Positions 18,198 through 27,121 of a DNA stretch of 64,000 nt are shown here, in pieces. The stretch comes from Pseudomonas palleroniana (GTDB lineage: Bacteria > Pseudomonadota > Gammaproteobacteria > Pseudomonadales > Pseudomonadaceae). Each line of letters starts with the position of its first letter. The first letter of the stretch is position 1. A program made the position numbers and the translations under genes. The notes under the pieces are model-generated. The model did not search any database. It saw only the letters and a program-made list of their open reading frames with translations, and had not been told where the DNA came from. The stretch is taken from assembly GCF_003031675.1 (NCBI RefSeq), contig NZ_PYWX01000061.1, forward strand, positions 274,244 to 338,243. The letters run 5' to 3'.

Positions 18198-19640
18198 TCA
18201 GGCGACGCGATACCCGGGCCGAACAATCTTCATGCTCAACGCACAGGTCAAAACAAACGGCACCACGATCGCGACGACCATCCCGATCACAAACATCGGA
18301 ATGGCGCTCGGTACGATCGAGATAAAACCAGGCAATCCCCCTACCCCAATGGCCGACGCCTGCACCTTGTTCAGCGACAGGAAAATGCTGCCCAGCGCCG
18401 AGCCCACCAGGGCGGCATAGAACGGAAACTTGAAGCGCAGATTGACCCCGAACATCGCCGGTTCGGTGATGCCGAAGTACGCGGAAATCGCCGAGGTGGA
18501 CGCCATGCTTTTGTCCCGCGCATTGCGGGTGGTGTAGAACACCGCGAGTGCGGCGCTGCCCTGGGCCAGGTTGGACATGACGATCATCGGCCAGATAAAG
18601 GTGCCGCCCTGGGTGGCGATCAGTTGCAAGTCCACGGCGAGAAACATGTGATGCATGCCGGTGATGACCAACGGCGCATACAGCAGGCCGAAAATCGCCC
18701 CGCCGATCATCGGTGCCAGATCAAACAGCGTCACCACGCCTTCAGTGATCAGGATGCCCAGGTGACGGGTCACCGGGCCGATGATCGCCAGCGCCAGCAC
18801 ACCGGTCACGACGATGGTGGTGATCGGCACCACGAGCAGTTGAATCGCATTCGGCACCCGCGCCCGCAGCCATTTCTCGATGACGCTCATCACATACGCC
18901 GCCATCAGGATCGGCAGGATCTGCCCCTGGTAGCCCACCTTCTCAATCTTGAACCAGCCGAAAATATCGAAGTACGGCAGGCTCTGGCCGTCGAGCCCGG
19001 CCACTGCCTTGCCGTAGTTCCAGGCATTGAGCAGGTCCGGGTGTACCAGCATCAGGCCGAGCACGATGCCGAGGATTTCACTGCCGCCAAAGCGCTTGGC
19101 CGCTGACCAGCCCACCAGCGCCGGCAGGAACACGAACGAGGTGTTGGCCATCAGGTTGATCAGGCTCCACAAGCCATCCAGGTTCGGATAGGCCTCCAGC
19201 AGCGTCTTGCCCTCGATGAACATGCCCTTGGCGCCCATCAGGTTGTTCACGCCCATCAACAGGCCGGCGATGATCAACGCGGGCAGGATCGGCATGAACA
19301 CGTCGGAGAACACCCGCACCAGGCGCTGCATGGCGTTGGTCTTGTCGGCGCCCTTCTTCTTCACGTCGGCGATGGTGGCGGCCGCAAGACCGGTCTGCTC
19401 GCGCAAGGCGGCGTAGACCTTTTCCACTTCACCGGGGCCGATCACCACCTGGAACAGACCGCCGGTGAAGAACGAGCCCTTGACCAGATCGACCTGGTTC
19501 AACGCGCTGCTCTTGACCAGGCTTGGGTCCTTGAGCGCCAGGCGCAGGCGGGTCACGCAGTGGGCAGCTTGCTCAAGGTTTTCGCTGCCCCCGAGGTTTT
19601 CGAGAATCTCGCGGGCAATCGTCGAATAGTCGTGGCTCAT
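18198..19640 (-). CDS. treP: PTS trehalose permease EIIBC
   Basis: 480 residues. The N-terminal EIIB has its phosphorylation site Cys28 in AAHCVTRLRL and ends with VVIGPGEVEKVY. EIIC follows, with about ten hydrophobic segments and TEPAMFGVNLRFKFPF, the sucrose/trehalose-family form of the TEP motif. It takes up trehalose as trehalose-6-P. No EIIA domain is present; the fused protein at 12502-15027 can supply it. It is the first gene of the minus-strand operon, and the twin palindromes at 19706-19747 lie 66 bases upstream of its ATG. Confidence 0.93.
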   Translation of the reverse strand: MSHDYSTIAREILENLGGSENLEQAAHCVTRLRLALKDPSLVKSSALNQVDLVKGSFFTGGLFQVVIGPGEVEKVYAALREQTGLAAATIADVKKKGADKTNAMQRLVRVFSDVFMPILPALIIAGLLMGVNNLMGAKGMFIEGKTLLEAYPNLDGLWSLINLMANTSFVFLPALVGWSAAKRFGGSEILGIVLGLMLVHPDLLNAWNYGKAVAGLDGQSLPYFDIFGWFKIEKVGYQGQILPILMAAYVMSVIEKWLRARVPNAIQLLVVPITTIVVTGVLALAIIGPVTRHLGILITEGVVTLFDLAPMIGGAIFGLLYAPLVITGMHHMFLAVDLQLIATQGGTFIWPMIVMSNLAQGSAALAVFYTTRNARDKSMASTSAISAYFGITEPAMFGVNLRFKFPFYAALVGSALGSIFLSLNKVQASAIGVGGLPGFISIVPSAIPMFVIGMVVAIVVPFVLTCALSMKIVRPGYRVA

Positions 19641-19705
19641 GCTTGGTTTCCACTTTGATTTTTTTATTGGAGGGCAGTCATTGGCAGCACGCCGAGAGCA
19701 AAAGT

Positions 19706-19747
19706 ACTCGTCTGTACGAGTTAAAGCAACAACTCGTACAGACGAGT
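19706..19747. promoter_or_regulatory. Twin TreR operator-like palindromes
   Basis: ACTCGTCTGTACGAGT at 19706-19721 and its exact inverse complement ACTCGTACAGACGAGT at 19732-19747. Each has perfect six-base arms, ACTCGT/ACGAGT, around CTGT or ACAG; the centres are 26 bases apart. Extended by one base, the pair also forms a 17-base inverted repeat with an eight-base loop (19723-19730). They lie between treP and divergent treR, where a GntR-family repressor would be expected to bind. The rest of the gap up to treR shows no clear further element. Confidence 0.8.
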
Positions 19748-19889
19748 TACAAATTGTTTACTTTTCCGAACCTTGAGTCAGACATTTCAGCTCTTACGCC
19801 GGCCTGCAATGGACAAACCCCACCTCTGCCACTAAGGTTCCTGCCTGAACGCGCAGTCACCTTCATCAGTCGGGCACAGAGCCATCTCC

Positions 19890-20594
19890 ATGAGCAAATA
19901 CAACCAGATCTATACGGATCTGCTTGCCAGCATCACCACTGAACGCCTGCAACGCGGCACGCGCCTTCCCTCCGAAACCGAATTGATGGACAGCTACCAG
20001 GCCAGCCGAGGCACCGTGCGCCGGGCCATCGAGCAGTTGCAGGAACGTGGTTTTGCACAAAAGATCCACGGCAAAGGCACCTTCGTGCTGTCGCCCAACC
20101 CGATCGAGTTCCAACTGGGCGGTATCGTCAGCTTCCACGAAACCCACGCCGACCTGGGCGATGACGTACGCACCGAAGTCGTCGAGTTCACCCAGTTCCC
20201 ATTGGAAGGCACACTGCTGCAACACATCGAAGCAGAGCCCGGCACCCTGATCACCCGCATCAAACGGGTACGGCGCATCGGCGGCAAACGCGTGATCCTG
20301 GACATCAACCACTTCGTCGCGGACGTGATCCCGGGGCTGGATCGCGACATTGCCGAACAATCGATCTACGCGTTTATCGAACAGACCCTGCAGTTGCAGA
20401 TTGCCTACGCCCAACGCACCATCGAAGCCCTGCCGCGCGGCAAAGACGACCAGACCCACCTCGACCTCGAAGGCCAGAGCCATGTGATCGTGGTGAGTAA
20501 CCAGACGTTTTTACAGGACGGGCGGCAGTTCGAGTACACCGAGTCGCGGCATACGTTGGATAAGTTTTATTTTTCGGATATTGCACGTCGATAA
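19890..20594 (+). CDS. treR: GntR-family trehalose operon repressor
   Basis: 234 residues. The N-terminal winged helix-turn-helix (about 1-70: LPSETELMDSYQASRGTVRRAIEQLQERGF, then KIHGKGTFV) is GntR-type, and the C-terminal UTRA effector domain follows (about 90-230). TreR proteins sense trehalose-6-P and derepress the tre genes. The assignment comes from divergence from treP and the shared intergenic palindromes. The end of this gene is 13 bases before a phosphotransferase gene, so they may share a transcript. Confidence 0.9.
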   Translation: MSKYNQIYTDLLASITTERLQRGTRLPSETELMDSYQASRGTVRRAIEQLQERGFAQKIHGKGTFVLSPNPIEFQLGGIVSFHETHADLGDDVRTEVVEFTQFPLEGTLLQHIEAEPGTLITRIKRVRRIGGKRVILDINHFVADVIPGLDRDIAEQSIYAFIEQTLQLQIAYAQRTIEALPRGKDDQTHLDLEGQSHVIVVSNQTFLQDGRQFEYTESRHTLDKFYFSDIARR

Positions 20595-20607
20595 GCCGGA
20601 AACAAAC

Positions 20608-21378
20608 ATGAAAATCCCAAGCAAATGGCATAGACAATACCCCCATGCACTCATCGAGCAGCAAGCCATCGGCGAGTCGCGGGCAGACGTCTTTCGCCTG
20701 CGCCAGGACGGCCGCACGGATCTGTTCCTGAAATCAGAGCGGCTCGATGAACACAGCGAGCTGGCAGACGAAGTCGAACGGCTTCGTTGGCTGCGGCAAA
20801 TGGATCTGCCTGCACCTGTGGTCCTGGATGAAGTGCAAGACGACCATCGCCATTGGCTGCTGATGACCGCCGTGCCGGGACAGGACCTGGCCAGTGCCAC
20901 CGGGCTTTCTGCCGCGCAGGTCATCAACATACTGGCGACGGCGCTGCGGACTTTGCATCAAGTCCCCGTCGCGCTTTGCCCCTTCGACCATTCAGTTGAG
21001 CAACGTATCGCACGCGCCCAGAAGCATGTCAGTGCCGGGCTCGTGGACGAGGCGGACTTCGACGATGAGCGACTGGGACGAAGTGCAGAGGACGTGTTTG
21101 CCGAACTGCTGTCGACTCGGCCAAAGGTCCAAGATCAGGTTGTCACCCATGGCGATGCCTGCCTACCGAACTTCATGACGGCAGACGCTCGCTTCAGCGG
21201 CTTCATCGACTGCGGCCGCCTGGGAATCAGTGACCGTTATCAAGACCTGGCCCTGGCAGCGCGAAGTATTGAACGCAACCTGGGGCAGGCATGGGTGAAA
21301 GCCTTTTTTGAGCTTTATGGTGTTGAACCCGATGAACAGCGCATGAAGTTCTATTGTTTGCTGGACGAGTTTTTCTGA
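20608..21378 (+). CDS. APH(3')-type aminoglycoside phosphotransferase-like kinase
   Basis: 256 residues, the normal length for APH(3') enzymes. The catalytic loop VTHGDACLPNFM carries the H-x-D-x4-N pattern, the metal-binding segment is GFIDCGRLGISDRYQDLALA, and the chain ends in CLLDEFF, as in APH(3')-II. These enzymes phosphorylate the 3' hydroxyl of kanamycin-class antibiotics. Whether this copy confers resistance cannot be read from sequence; chromosomal homologues occur in pseudomonads. ATG 20608 fits the family start and has only a weak GGA upstream. It probably depends on the treR transcript. Confidence 0.85.
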   Translation: MKIPSKWHRQYPHALIEQQAIGESRADVFRLRQDGRTDLFLKSERLDEHSELADEVERLRWLRQMDLPAPVVLDEVQDDHRHWLLMTAVPGQDLASATGLSAAQVINILATALRTLHQVPVALCPFDHSVEQRIARAQKHVSAGLVDEADFDDERLGRSAEDVFAELLSTRPKVQDQVVTHGDACLPNFMTADARFSGFIDCGRLGISDRYQDLALAARSIERNLGQAWVKAFFELYGVEPDEQRMKFYCLLDEFF

Positions 21379-21400
21379 CCTCGCCTGCCACCTGAAACAC

Positions 21401-21427
21401 AAAACCCCGGCATATGGCCGGGGTTTT
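21401..21427. terminator. Bidirectional Rho-independent terminator
   Basis: A perfect 11-base stem AAAACCCCGGC with GCCGGGGTTTT around CATAT-like loop bases. It lies between the converging kinase gene and guaA and can serve both. Confidence 0.9.
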
Positions 21428-21457
21428 GTTATTCAGCACTCACCTGCTATTGCAGGA

Positions 21458-23035
21458 TCACTCCCACTCAATCGTCGCCGGCGGCTTGCTCGACACGTCA
21501 TACGTAACGCGCGAGATGCCTTCGATTTCATTGATGATACGGCCGCTGACCGTTTCCAGCAGTTCGTATGGCAGGTGTGCCCAACGGGCGGTCATGAAGT
21601 CGATGGTTTCCACGGCACGCAGGGCCACGACCCACGCGTAACGGCGGCCATCGCCTACAACACCCACCGATTTCACCGGCTGGAACACCACGAACGCCTG
21701 GCTGACTTTGTGATACCAGTCGGCCTTGCGCAGTTCTTCGATGAAGATGTGGTCGGCGCGACGCAGCAGGTCGGCGTATTCCTTCTTCACTTCACCCAGG
21801 ATGCGCACGCCCAGGCCCGGGCCCGGGAATGGGTGGCGGTAGACCATGTCGTACGGCAGGCCCAGCTCCAGGCCCAGACGGCGGACTTCGTCCTTGAACA
21901 GTTCGCGCAACGGTTCTACCAGCTTGAGGTTCATTTCCTCAGGCAGGCCACCCACGTTGTGGTGGGACTTGATCACGTGGGCCTTGCCGCTCTTGGCGCC
22001 GGCCGACTCGATCACGTCGGGGTAGATGGTGCCCTGGGCGAGGTACTTGATGTTGTCCAGTTTGTTGGACTCGGCATCAAACACGTCGATGAAGGTGCGA
22101 CCGATGATCTTGCGCTTCTTCTCAGGGTCGGACTCGCCGGCCAGGTTGTTCAGGAACTGCTCTTCGGCGTTGGCGCGGATCACCTTGACGCCCATGTTCT
22201 CGGCGAACATGGCCATCACTTGCTCGCCTTCATGCAAGCGCAGCAGCCCGTTGTCGACGAACACGCAAGTCAGTTGGTCGCCGATGGCCTTGTGCAGCAG
22301 TGCTGCAACCACGGAGGAGTCTACGCCGCCGGACAGGCCGAGCAGCACGTTGTCGGTGCCGACCTGGGCGCGAACCTGGGCGATGGCGTCTTCAGCGATC
22401 TTCGACGGCGTCCACAGGGCTTCACAGCCGCAGATGTCGAGGATGAAGCGCGACAGGATGCGACCGCCCTGCTTGGTGTGGGTCACTTCCGGGTGGAACT
22501 GCACGCCGTAGTAACGACGCTCGTCGTTGAACATGCCGGCGATCGGGCAGCTCGGGGTGCTGGCCAGGATGTGGAAGTCTTCCGGCATCTTGGTGACCTT
22601 GTCACCGTGGCTCATCCACACATCGAGGCCGAACAGGCCGTCGGCGTCGATGTGATCTTCGATGCCGTCCAGCAGGCGGCTCTTGCCGACCACGTCCACA
22701 CGGGCATAACCGAATTCACGCAGCTCGGAACCTTCAACCTTGCCGCCCAGTTGCTCGGCCATGGTCTGCATGCCGTAGCAGATACCGAACACCGGCACGC
22801 CCAGGTCAAATACCGCTTGCGGGCAGCGCGGGCTGTTGGCTTCGTGCACGGACTCGGGGCCGCCGGCGAGGATGACACCCTTGGGGGCGAATTCGCGGAT
22901 CGCTGCGTCGTCCATGTCGAACGGATGCAGTTCGCAGTACACGCCGATTTCACGCACGCGGCGGGCAATCAGCTGAGTGTACTGGGAACCGAAGTCGAGG
23001 ATCAGGATGCGGTGGGCGTGAATGTCGAGGGCCAT
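21458..23035 (-). CDS. guaA: GMP synthase (glutamine-hydrolysing)
   Basis: 525 residues, full length. An N-terminal class I glutaminase has nucleophile Cys86 in FGICYGMQ and the later FHPEV triad motif. The ATP pyrophosphatase domain follows with the P-loop GLSGGVDSSV, then a C-terminal dimerisation domain ending TIEWE. It converts XMP to GMP, the step after GuaB. It lies 80 bases downstream of guaB on the same strand, the standard guaBA operon. Confidence 0.98.
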   Translation of the reverse strand: MALDIHAHRILILDFGSQYTQLIARRVREIGVYCELHPFDMDDAAIREFAPKGVILAGGPESVHEANSPRCPQAVFDLGVPVFGICYGMQTMAEQLGGKVEGSELREFGYARVDVVGKSRLLDGIEDHIDADGLFGLDVWMSHGDKVTKMPEDFHILASTPSCPIAGMFNDERRYYGVQFHPEVTHTKQGGRILSRFILDICGCEALWTPSKIAEDAIAQVRAQVGTDNVLLGLSGGVDSSVVAALLHKAIGDQLTCVFVDNGLLRLHEGEQVMAMFAENMGVKVIRANAEEQFLNNLAGESDPEKKRKIIGRTFIDVFDAESNKLDNIKYLAQGTIYPDVIESAGAKSGKAHVIKSHHNVGGLPEEMNLKLVEPLRELFKDEVRRLGLELGLPYDMVYRHPFPGPGLGVRILGEVKKEYADLLRRADHIFIEELRKADWYHKVSQAFVVFQPVKSVGVVGDGRRYAWVVALRAVETIDFMTARWAHLPYELLETVSGRIINEIEGISRVTYDVSSKPPATIEWE

Positions 23036-23115
23036 GAAGTCAGTCTCGTCTAATGAATCAGAAACAACTCGGGGCTGAAGAACAGCCCCGGTTACTTAAC
23101 GTTTTGCTGGAAGCC

Positions 23116-24585
23116 TCAACCTACGCGGTAGTTTGGCGCTTCCTTGGTGATCTGCACGTCGTGGACATGGGATTCAGCCATGCCGGCGCCGGTGATCCTT
23201 ACGAACTCTGGCTTGGTGCGCATTTCTTCGATGTTGGCGCTACCGGTGTAGCCCATCGAGGAACGCAGGCCGCCCATCAGTTGATGGATGATGGCGCTCA
23301 GCGGGCCTTTGTACGGTACACGGCCTTCGATCCCTTCCGGCACGAGCTTCTCGGCGCCTGCCGAGGAGTCCTGGAAGTAACGGTCGGAAGAGCCTTGTGC
23401 CTGGGACATGGCGCCCAGCGAACCCATGCCACGGTAAGCCTTGTACGAACGGCCCTGGAACAGTTCGACTTCACCCGGGGCCTCTTCGGTACCGGCGAAC
23501 ATCGAGCCCATCATCACGCAGGAGGCACCGGCAACGATGGCCTTGGACAGGTCACCGGAGAAGCGGATGCCGCCGTCGGCGATCAACGGCACGCCAGTGC
23601 CTTCAAGAGCGGCGGCGACGTTGGCGATGGCGCTGATTTGCGGCACGCCGACACCGGCGACGATACGGGTGGTGCAGATCGAGCCAGGGCCGATACCGAC
23701 CTTGACGGCGTCGGCGCCCGCTTCGGCCAGGGCCTTGGCGGCTGCACCGGTAGCGATGTTGCCACCGATCACCTGCACTTCCGGGAAATTCTCTTTGACC
23801 CAGCGGACGCGGTCGATCACACCTTTGGAGTGACCGTGGGCAGTGTCGACCACCACCACGTCAACACCGGCGGCGACCAGAGCCGAAACGCGGTCGCCGG
23901 TATCTTTACCGGTACCGACGGCGGCGCCCACGCGCAGACGACCTTGGTCATCCTTGCTGGCCAGCGGGTAAGCCTTGGCTTTTTCGATGTCGTTGACGGT
24001 CATCATGCCTTTGAGGGCGAACTTGTCGTCGACGATCAGCACGCGCTCGATGCGGTGCTTGTGCAGCAGTTCGCGCACATCGTTCTTGTCGGCGCCTTCC
24101 TTGACGGTGACCAGACGCTCTTTAGGCGTCATCACTTCGCGCACGGTGACTTCAAGACGGTTCTCGAAACGCACGTCACGGGAAGTGACGATGCCGACCA
24201 GGTCGCCATCGTGCAGCACCGGAACACCGGAGATGTTGTGCGTGCGAGTGAGGTCGAACAAGTCACGCACGGTAGCGTCGGCTTCGATGGTGATGGGATC
24301 TTTCACCACACCGGCTTCGTAACGCTTGACCTTGCGCACTTCGGCAGCTTGCTGCTCGATGGTCATGTTCTTGTGGATGATGCCAATGCCGCCTTCCTGA
24401 GCCATGGCGATGGCCAGACGGGCTTCAGTGACGGTGTCCATGGCAGCGGAAATCAGAGGAATATTCAGCTCGATGCCACGGGTTAGGCGGGTCTTGAGAC
24501 TGACTTCGTTAGGAAGCACCTCGGAATAACCAGGCACTAGGAGAATGTCGTCGAATGTCAGAGCTTCTTGGCTGATACGCAGCAT
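23116..24585 (-). CDS. guaB: Inosine-5'-monophosphate dehydrogenase
   Basis: 489 residues. The TIM barrel has the catalytic loop GIGPGSICTTR (nucleophile Cys) and NAD/IMP-binding segments ADGGIRFSGD and GSMFAGTEE. A pair of CBS domains is inserted (about residues 90-205). It oxidises IMP to XMP. MLRISQEALTFDD at 24585 is the conserved start and has GGGAG upstream; a longer open frame extends 27 codons further. A very good promoter lies at 24622-24650. Confidence 0.97.
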   Translation of the reverse strand: MLRISQEALTFDDILLVPGYSEVLPNEVSLKTRLTRGIELNIPLISAAMDTVTEARLAIAMAQEGGIGIIHKNMTIEQQAAEVRKVKRYEAGVVKDPITIEADATVRDLFDLTRTHNISGVPVLHDGDLVGIVTSRDVRFENRLEVTVREVMTPKERLVTVKEGADKNDVRELLHKHRIERVLIVDDKFALKGMMTVNDIEKAKAYPLASKDDQGRLRVGAAVGTGKDTGDRVSALVAAGVDVVVVDTAHGHSKGVIDRVRWVKENFPEVQVIGGNIATGAAAKALAEAGADAVKVGIGPGSICTTRIVAGVGVPQISAIANVAAALEGTGVPLIADGGIRFSGDLSKAIVAGASCVMMGSMFAGTEEAPGEVELFQGRSYKAYRGMGSLGAMSQAQGSSDRYFQDSSAGAEKLVPEGIEGRVPYKGPLSAIIHQLMGGLRSSMGYTGSANIEEMRTKPEFVRITGAGMAESHVHDVQITKEAPNYRVG

Positions 24586-24621
24586 CGCGGGGGCTCCCGA
24601 GCGGGAAAATGGAAGCGCGCC

Positions 24622-24650
24622 ATTATATACACGCACCCTGCCGGGCTCAA
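24622..24650 (-). promoter_or_regulatory. Sigma70 promoter of guaBA
   Basis: On the minus strand TTGAGC (24650-24645), a 17-base spacer, then a perfect TATAAT (24627-24622). The predicted start near 24615 gives a leader of about 30 bases before the guaB ATG. Confidence 0.8.
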
Positions 24651-24714
24651 TGTAAAACTCTGACAAACTTGGTAATACTGATAGATGGAGAAAACCTGCA
24701 GCTTTTCAGGTGGG

Positions 24715-25263
24715 TTACAGCTCGACTTTGACCCAACTGATCTTCTGGTCCAGCCAGTCGGCAAATTCGTCGATAAAGCTTTGCTTGAACCCGGCCTCCG
24801 CCCAATTGTTGAAAATGAATCCCAGGTTGGAAAACCCGCATTCCTGCAGGAACAGAAAACCGTTGATGTCATCCTCATGCCCACACAGCGGGCAAGTGAA
24901 GTTGTCAGTGTGGCCAGGCATCCAGTCTTCCAGGCTTTCGAACAATGCCTCGCCGACCTCCTTAAGGCATTCCGGGCAGCCGGCTTCTTCGAGAAAACCT
25001 TTGGCTGGCGTATAGATGCAACGCTTGTAGATGATCTCCAGGCCGTTGACCGGCTCGTTGAACGGCAGCGCCTCGGGGTGCAGCACCACGGCGCGGGCGC
25101 CATCGGCCAGCGCGTAAGCCATGCGGTTGCCGGTACGCCCGCAGGTGCTCAGCTCTTCCTTGATGATGTTCTTACGCACCAGCCAGCGCACGATCGCCCG
25201 GGCGCGGGGTTCGTGGACGGGCAAGGTGGAGATTTTCGGGACAAGGATGCTTTGGGAGTTCAT
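24715..25263 (-). CDS. Conserved zinc-ribbon-like protein of unknown function
   Basis: 182 residues. Two CxxC pairs, GCPECLK (about residue 95) and CPLCGHED (about 123), suggest one zinc site. No ATP-binding motif, signal peptide or membrane helix is visible. The C-terminal half is acidic and aromatic (WLDQKISWVKVEL). I recall relatives in pseudomonads carrying the name 'sugar ABC transporter ATPase'; nothing in the sequence supports that. It lies upstream of guaB, but the guaB promoter sits between them. ATG 25263 is the first start in the frame. Confidence 0.65.
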   Translation of the reverse strand: MNSQSILVPKISTLPVHEPRARAIVRWLVRKNIIKEELSTCGRTGNRMAYALADGARAVVLHPEALPFNEPVNGLEIIYKRCIYTPAKGFLEEAGCPECLKEVGEALFESLEDWMPGHTDNFTCPLCGHEDDINGFLFLQECGFSNLGFIFNNWAEAGFKQSFIDEFADWLDQKISWVKVEL

Positions 25264-25287
25264 GGGAGTCCTGCGGTATGGCCACTG

Positions 25288-25317
25288 GCCTCATCGGGGG
25301 CTTGCCCCCGATGAGGC
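25288..25317. repeat. Single perfect REP hairpin
   Basis: GCCTCATCGGGGGC and GCCCCCGATGAGGC pair perfectly over 14 bases around TT. It lies between the TauE/SafE gene and the zinc-ribbon gene and may act as a transcription or mRNA-decay barrier. Confidence 0.8.
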
Positions 25318-25354
25318 TCTAAAGGCAGGCAGCTTAATCCCTGCCTCACACAGG

Positions 25355-26122
25355 TCAAGTACTCAAATACCGCCCGATCAAGGCAATACCGCTGGCCAGC
25401 ACCAGCCAAGTCACCAACCGCACAAAAGCCTCGCGGGACATGCGCATCGTCAGCCTGCGCCCACACCACAGCCCGAGGGCCATCGCCGGCAACAAGCACA
25501 GCGCCAACATCAGCAACGGCCCGTCGGCGTACACCCCGGCGATCAGGAACAGGCTCAGGCGCACCACCGTGCTGCAACTGATCAACGCGCTTTGTGTGGC
25601 GCGCGCCGCGTCCTTGGGCAAACGACTGTTCAAGTAGATCGCGTATAAAAAGCCGCCACTGCCGAACAGCGCGCCAAACAGACCGCCGACAGTGCCCATG
25701 GGCACCGACCAACCCGCCGCCAACTGAGTGGGCCGGACCTTCACGGCCAGGCTGTAGATCGCATAGGCGCTGATGAACAGCCCCATCAACAGCAGCAACA
25801 GATCCGAATGCAGATTGAGCAGAAACACCACCCCGAGTGTGCAGCCCACGGCCATGCACGGCAGCAAGCGCAACAGCTCAGGCGGGTTAACATCACGCCG
25901 TGACTGCAGCAGATTGCCAAACGCCGCGACGAAATCCAGCAGCACCAGCAGCGGGATGATCTTCGACAGCGGCATAAACACAATCAGGATCGGCCCCGCC
26001 ACCAGCGCCGTACCGAAACCGGCAATACCGAACACGATATAGGCCACGACCACGCCCAGGCCGATCACCGCCCAATCGATCCCAACAAACGACCACTGGC
26101 TCATCAACTCGACCGGGCTCAT
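25355..26122 (-). CDS. TauE/SafE-family membrane transporter
   Basis: 255 residues with about seven or eight hydrophobic segments. The first repeat contains VAYIVFGIAGFGTALVAGP and the second GTVGGLFGALFGSGGFLYAIYL, the duplicated glycine-rich GxxGxGxG motif of the TauE/SafE permeases. These export sulfite, sulfoacetate or other small organic anions; the substrate here is unknown. The divergent LysR gene 99 bases away is its probable regulator. ATG 26122 has AAAGAG-like purines upstream. Confidence 0.85.
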   Translation of the reverse strand: MSPVELMSQWSFVGIDWAVIGLGVVVAYIVFGIAGFGTALVAGPILIVFMPLSKIIPLLVLLDFVAAFGNLLQSRRDVNPPELLRLLPCMAVGCTLGVVFLLNLHSDLLLLLMGLFISAYAIYSLAVKVRPTQLAAGWSVPMGTVGGLFGALFGSGGFLYAIYLNSRLPKDAARATQSALISCSTVVRLSLFLIAGVYADGPLLMLALCLLPAMALGLWCGRRLTMRMSREAFVRLVTWLVLASGIALIGRYLST

Positions 26123-26221
26123 GGGTTATTCCTTTAAAGAGAAGGTCATCACTTTAGCCATCGCTGAGAGATGCGACTAATATCTTCAAAGCCCTTCACC
26201 TATCTCTAAAAGGCATGACGT

Positions 26222-27112
26222 GTGATCTCCACCCGCCAACTGCGCTACTTCGTCGAAATCGCCGACAGCGGCAGCTTCAGCGCCGCTGCCGAACGCCTGT
26301 TTGTAGCGCAATCGGCCCTGAGCCGACAGATCAAGGAGCTGGAAACCCAGCTGCAAACGCCACTGTTCGAACGCACTGCACGCCAACCTCGACTCACCGC
26401 CGCCGGCGAAGCGTTCTATCCACGGGCGCGCAACCTGCTGAATGAGCTACTCAAAGCCAGCGAAATGGCGACGCAAGTGGGTCACGGTCAACTTGGCACG
26501 TTGCGCCTGAGCCACTCAAGTACCGTGCCGATGAGCGGCCCATTGTTACAGGGCATCAGCACCTGGCTGGAGCGCTGCCCCGGCGTGTCGGTGGATATCG
26601 CCAAACTTTCCTCCGAAGCGCAGTTGGAGGAAATCGCCAACGGCCGCCTGGATGTTGGCCTGTTACGCCTGCCGGTGCTGCGCCAACGTGAAGGCGTGCA
26701 GGTGGAGCCTTTATATAGTGAGCAACTGCTGCTGGCGGTGCCGCCGAACCATCCACTCGCCCGCACAGACGGGCCGATCGATTGGGCGCAGCTCAAGGAT
26801 GAAGCGTTTATCTCGATCCCTCATCCCCAGCGTGGCGGTCTGAGTTACCTGTCGGCGGAACTGTGCATGCGTGCTGGTTTTTTCCCCAGGGCGGCGCGGG
26901 TGATGTCGCGCAAGACCACCCAACTGCAACTGATCCAGGCCGGTTTCGGCATTGCCTTGTTACCAAAATCCATGCAGGACATTGCGCCACCCAACCTGCA
27001 CTTTTTGCCCCTCGCCGAACCGGATTGCCTGAGCACCGTAGCCCTGGCCCGAGCACAGGCGCCCAGCGCGCTGGTGGAGCAATTCTGCCAAACCCTGCAC
27101 GAATGCCTATAA
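26222..27112 (+). CDS. LysR-family transcriptional regulator
   Basis: 296 residues. The N-terminal winged helix-turn-helix (about 1-60: LRYFVEIADSGSFSAAAERLFVAQSALSRQIKELE) and the periplasmic-binding-like effector domain (about 90-290) are complete. A GTG start at 26222 gives the standard N terminus MISTRQLRYF. It is divergent from the TauE/SafE transporter, the usual arrangement for a LysR regulator and its target. The effector is unknown. xseA starts nine bases after its stop. Confidence 0.9.
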   Translation: MISTRQLRYFVEIADSGSFSAAAERLFVAQSALSRQIKELETQLQTPLFERTARQPRLTAAGEAFYPRARNLLNELLKASEMATQVGHGQLGTLRLSHSSTVPMSGPLLQGISTWLERCPGVSVDIAKLSSEAQLEEIANGRLDVGLLRLPVLRQREGVQVEPLYSEQLLLAVPPNHPLARTDGPIDWAQLKDEAFISIPHPQRGGLSYLSAELCMRAGFFPRAARVMSRKTTQLQLIQAGFGIALLPKSMQDIAPPNLHFLPLAEPDCLSTVALARAQAPSALVEQFCQTLHECL

Positions 27113-27121
27113 ACTGCCGCC

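Noticed and set aside
19643..19942. 99-codon plus-strand frame across the treP-treR gap
   Set aside because: It covers the operator palindromes and the treR start in another frame and has no binding site or family.
21575..24486. Long plus-strand frames across guaA and guaB
   Set aside because: Both lie opposite complete, conserved enzymes and show no domain.
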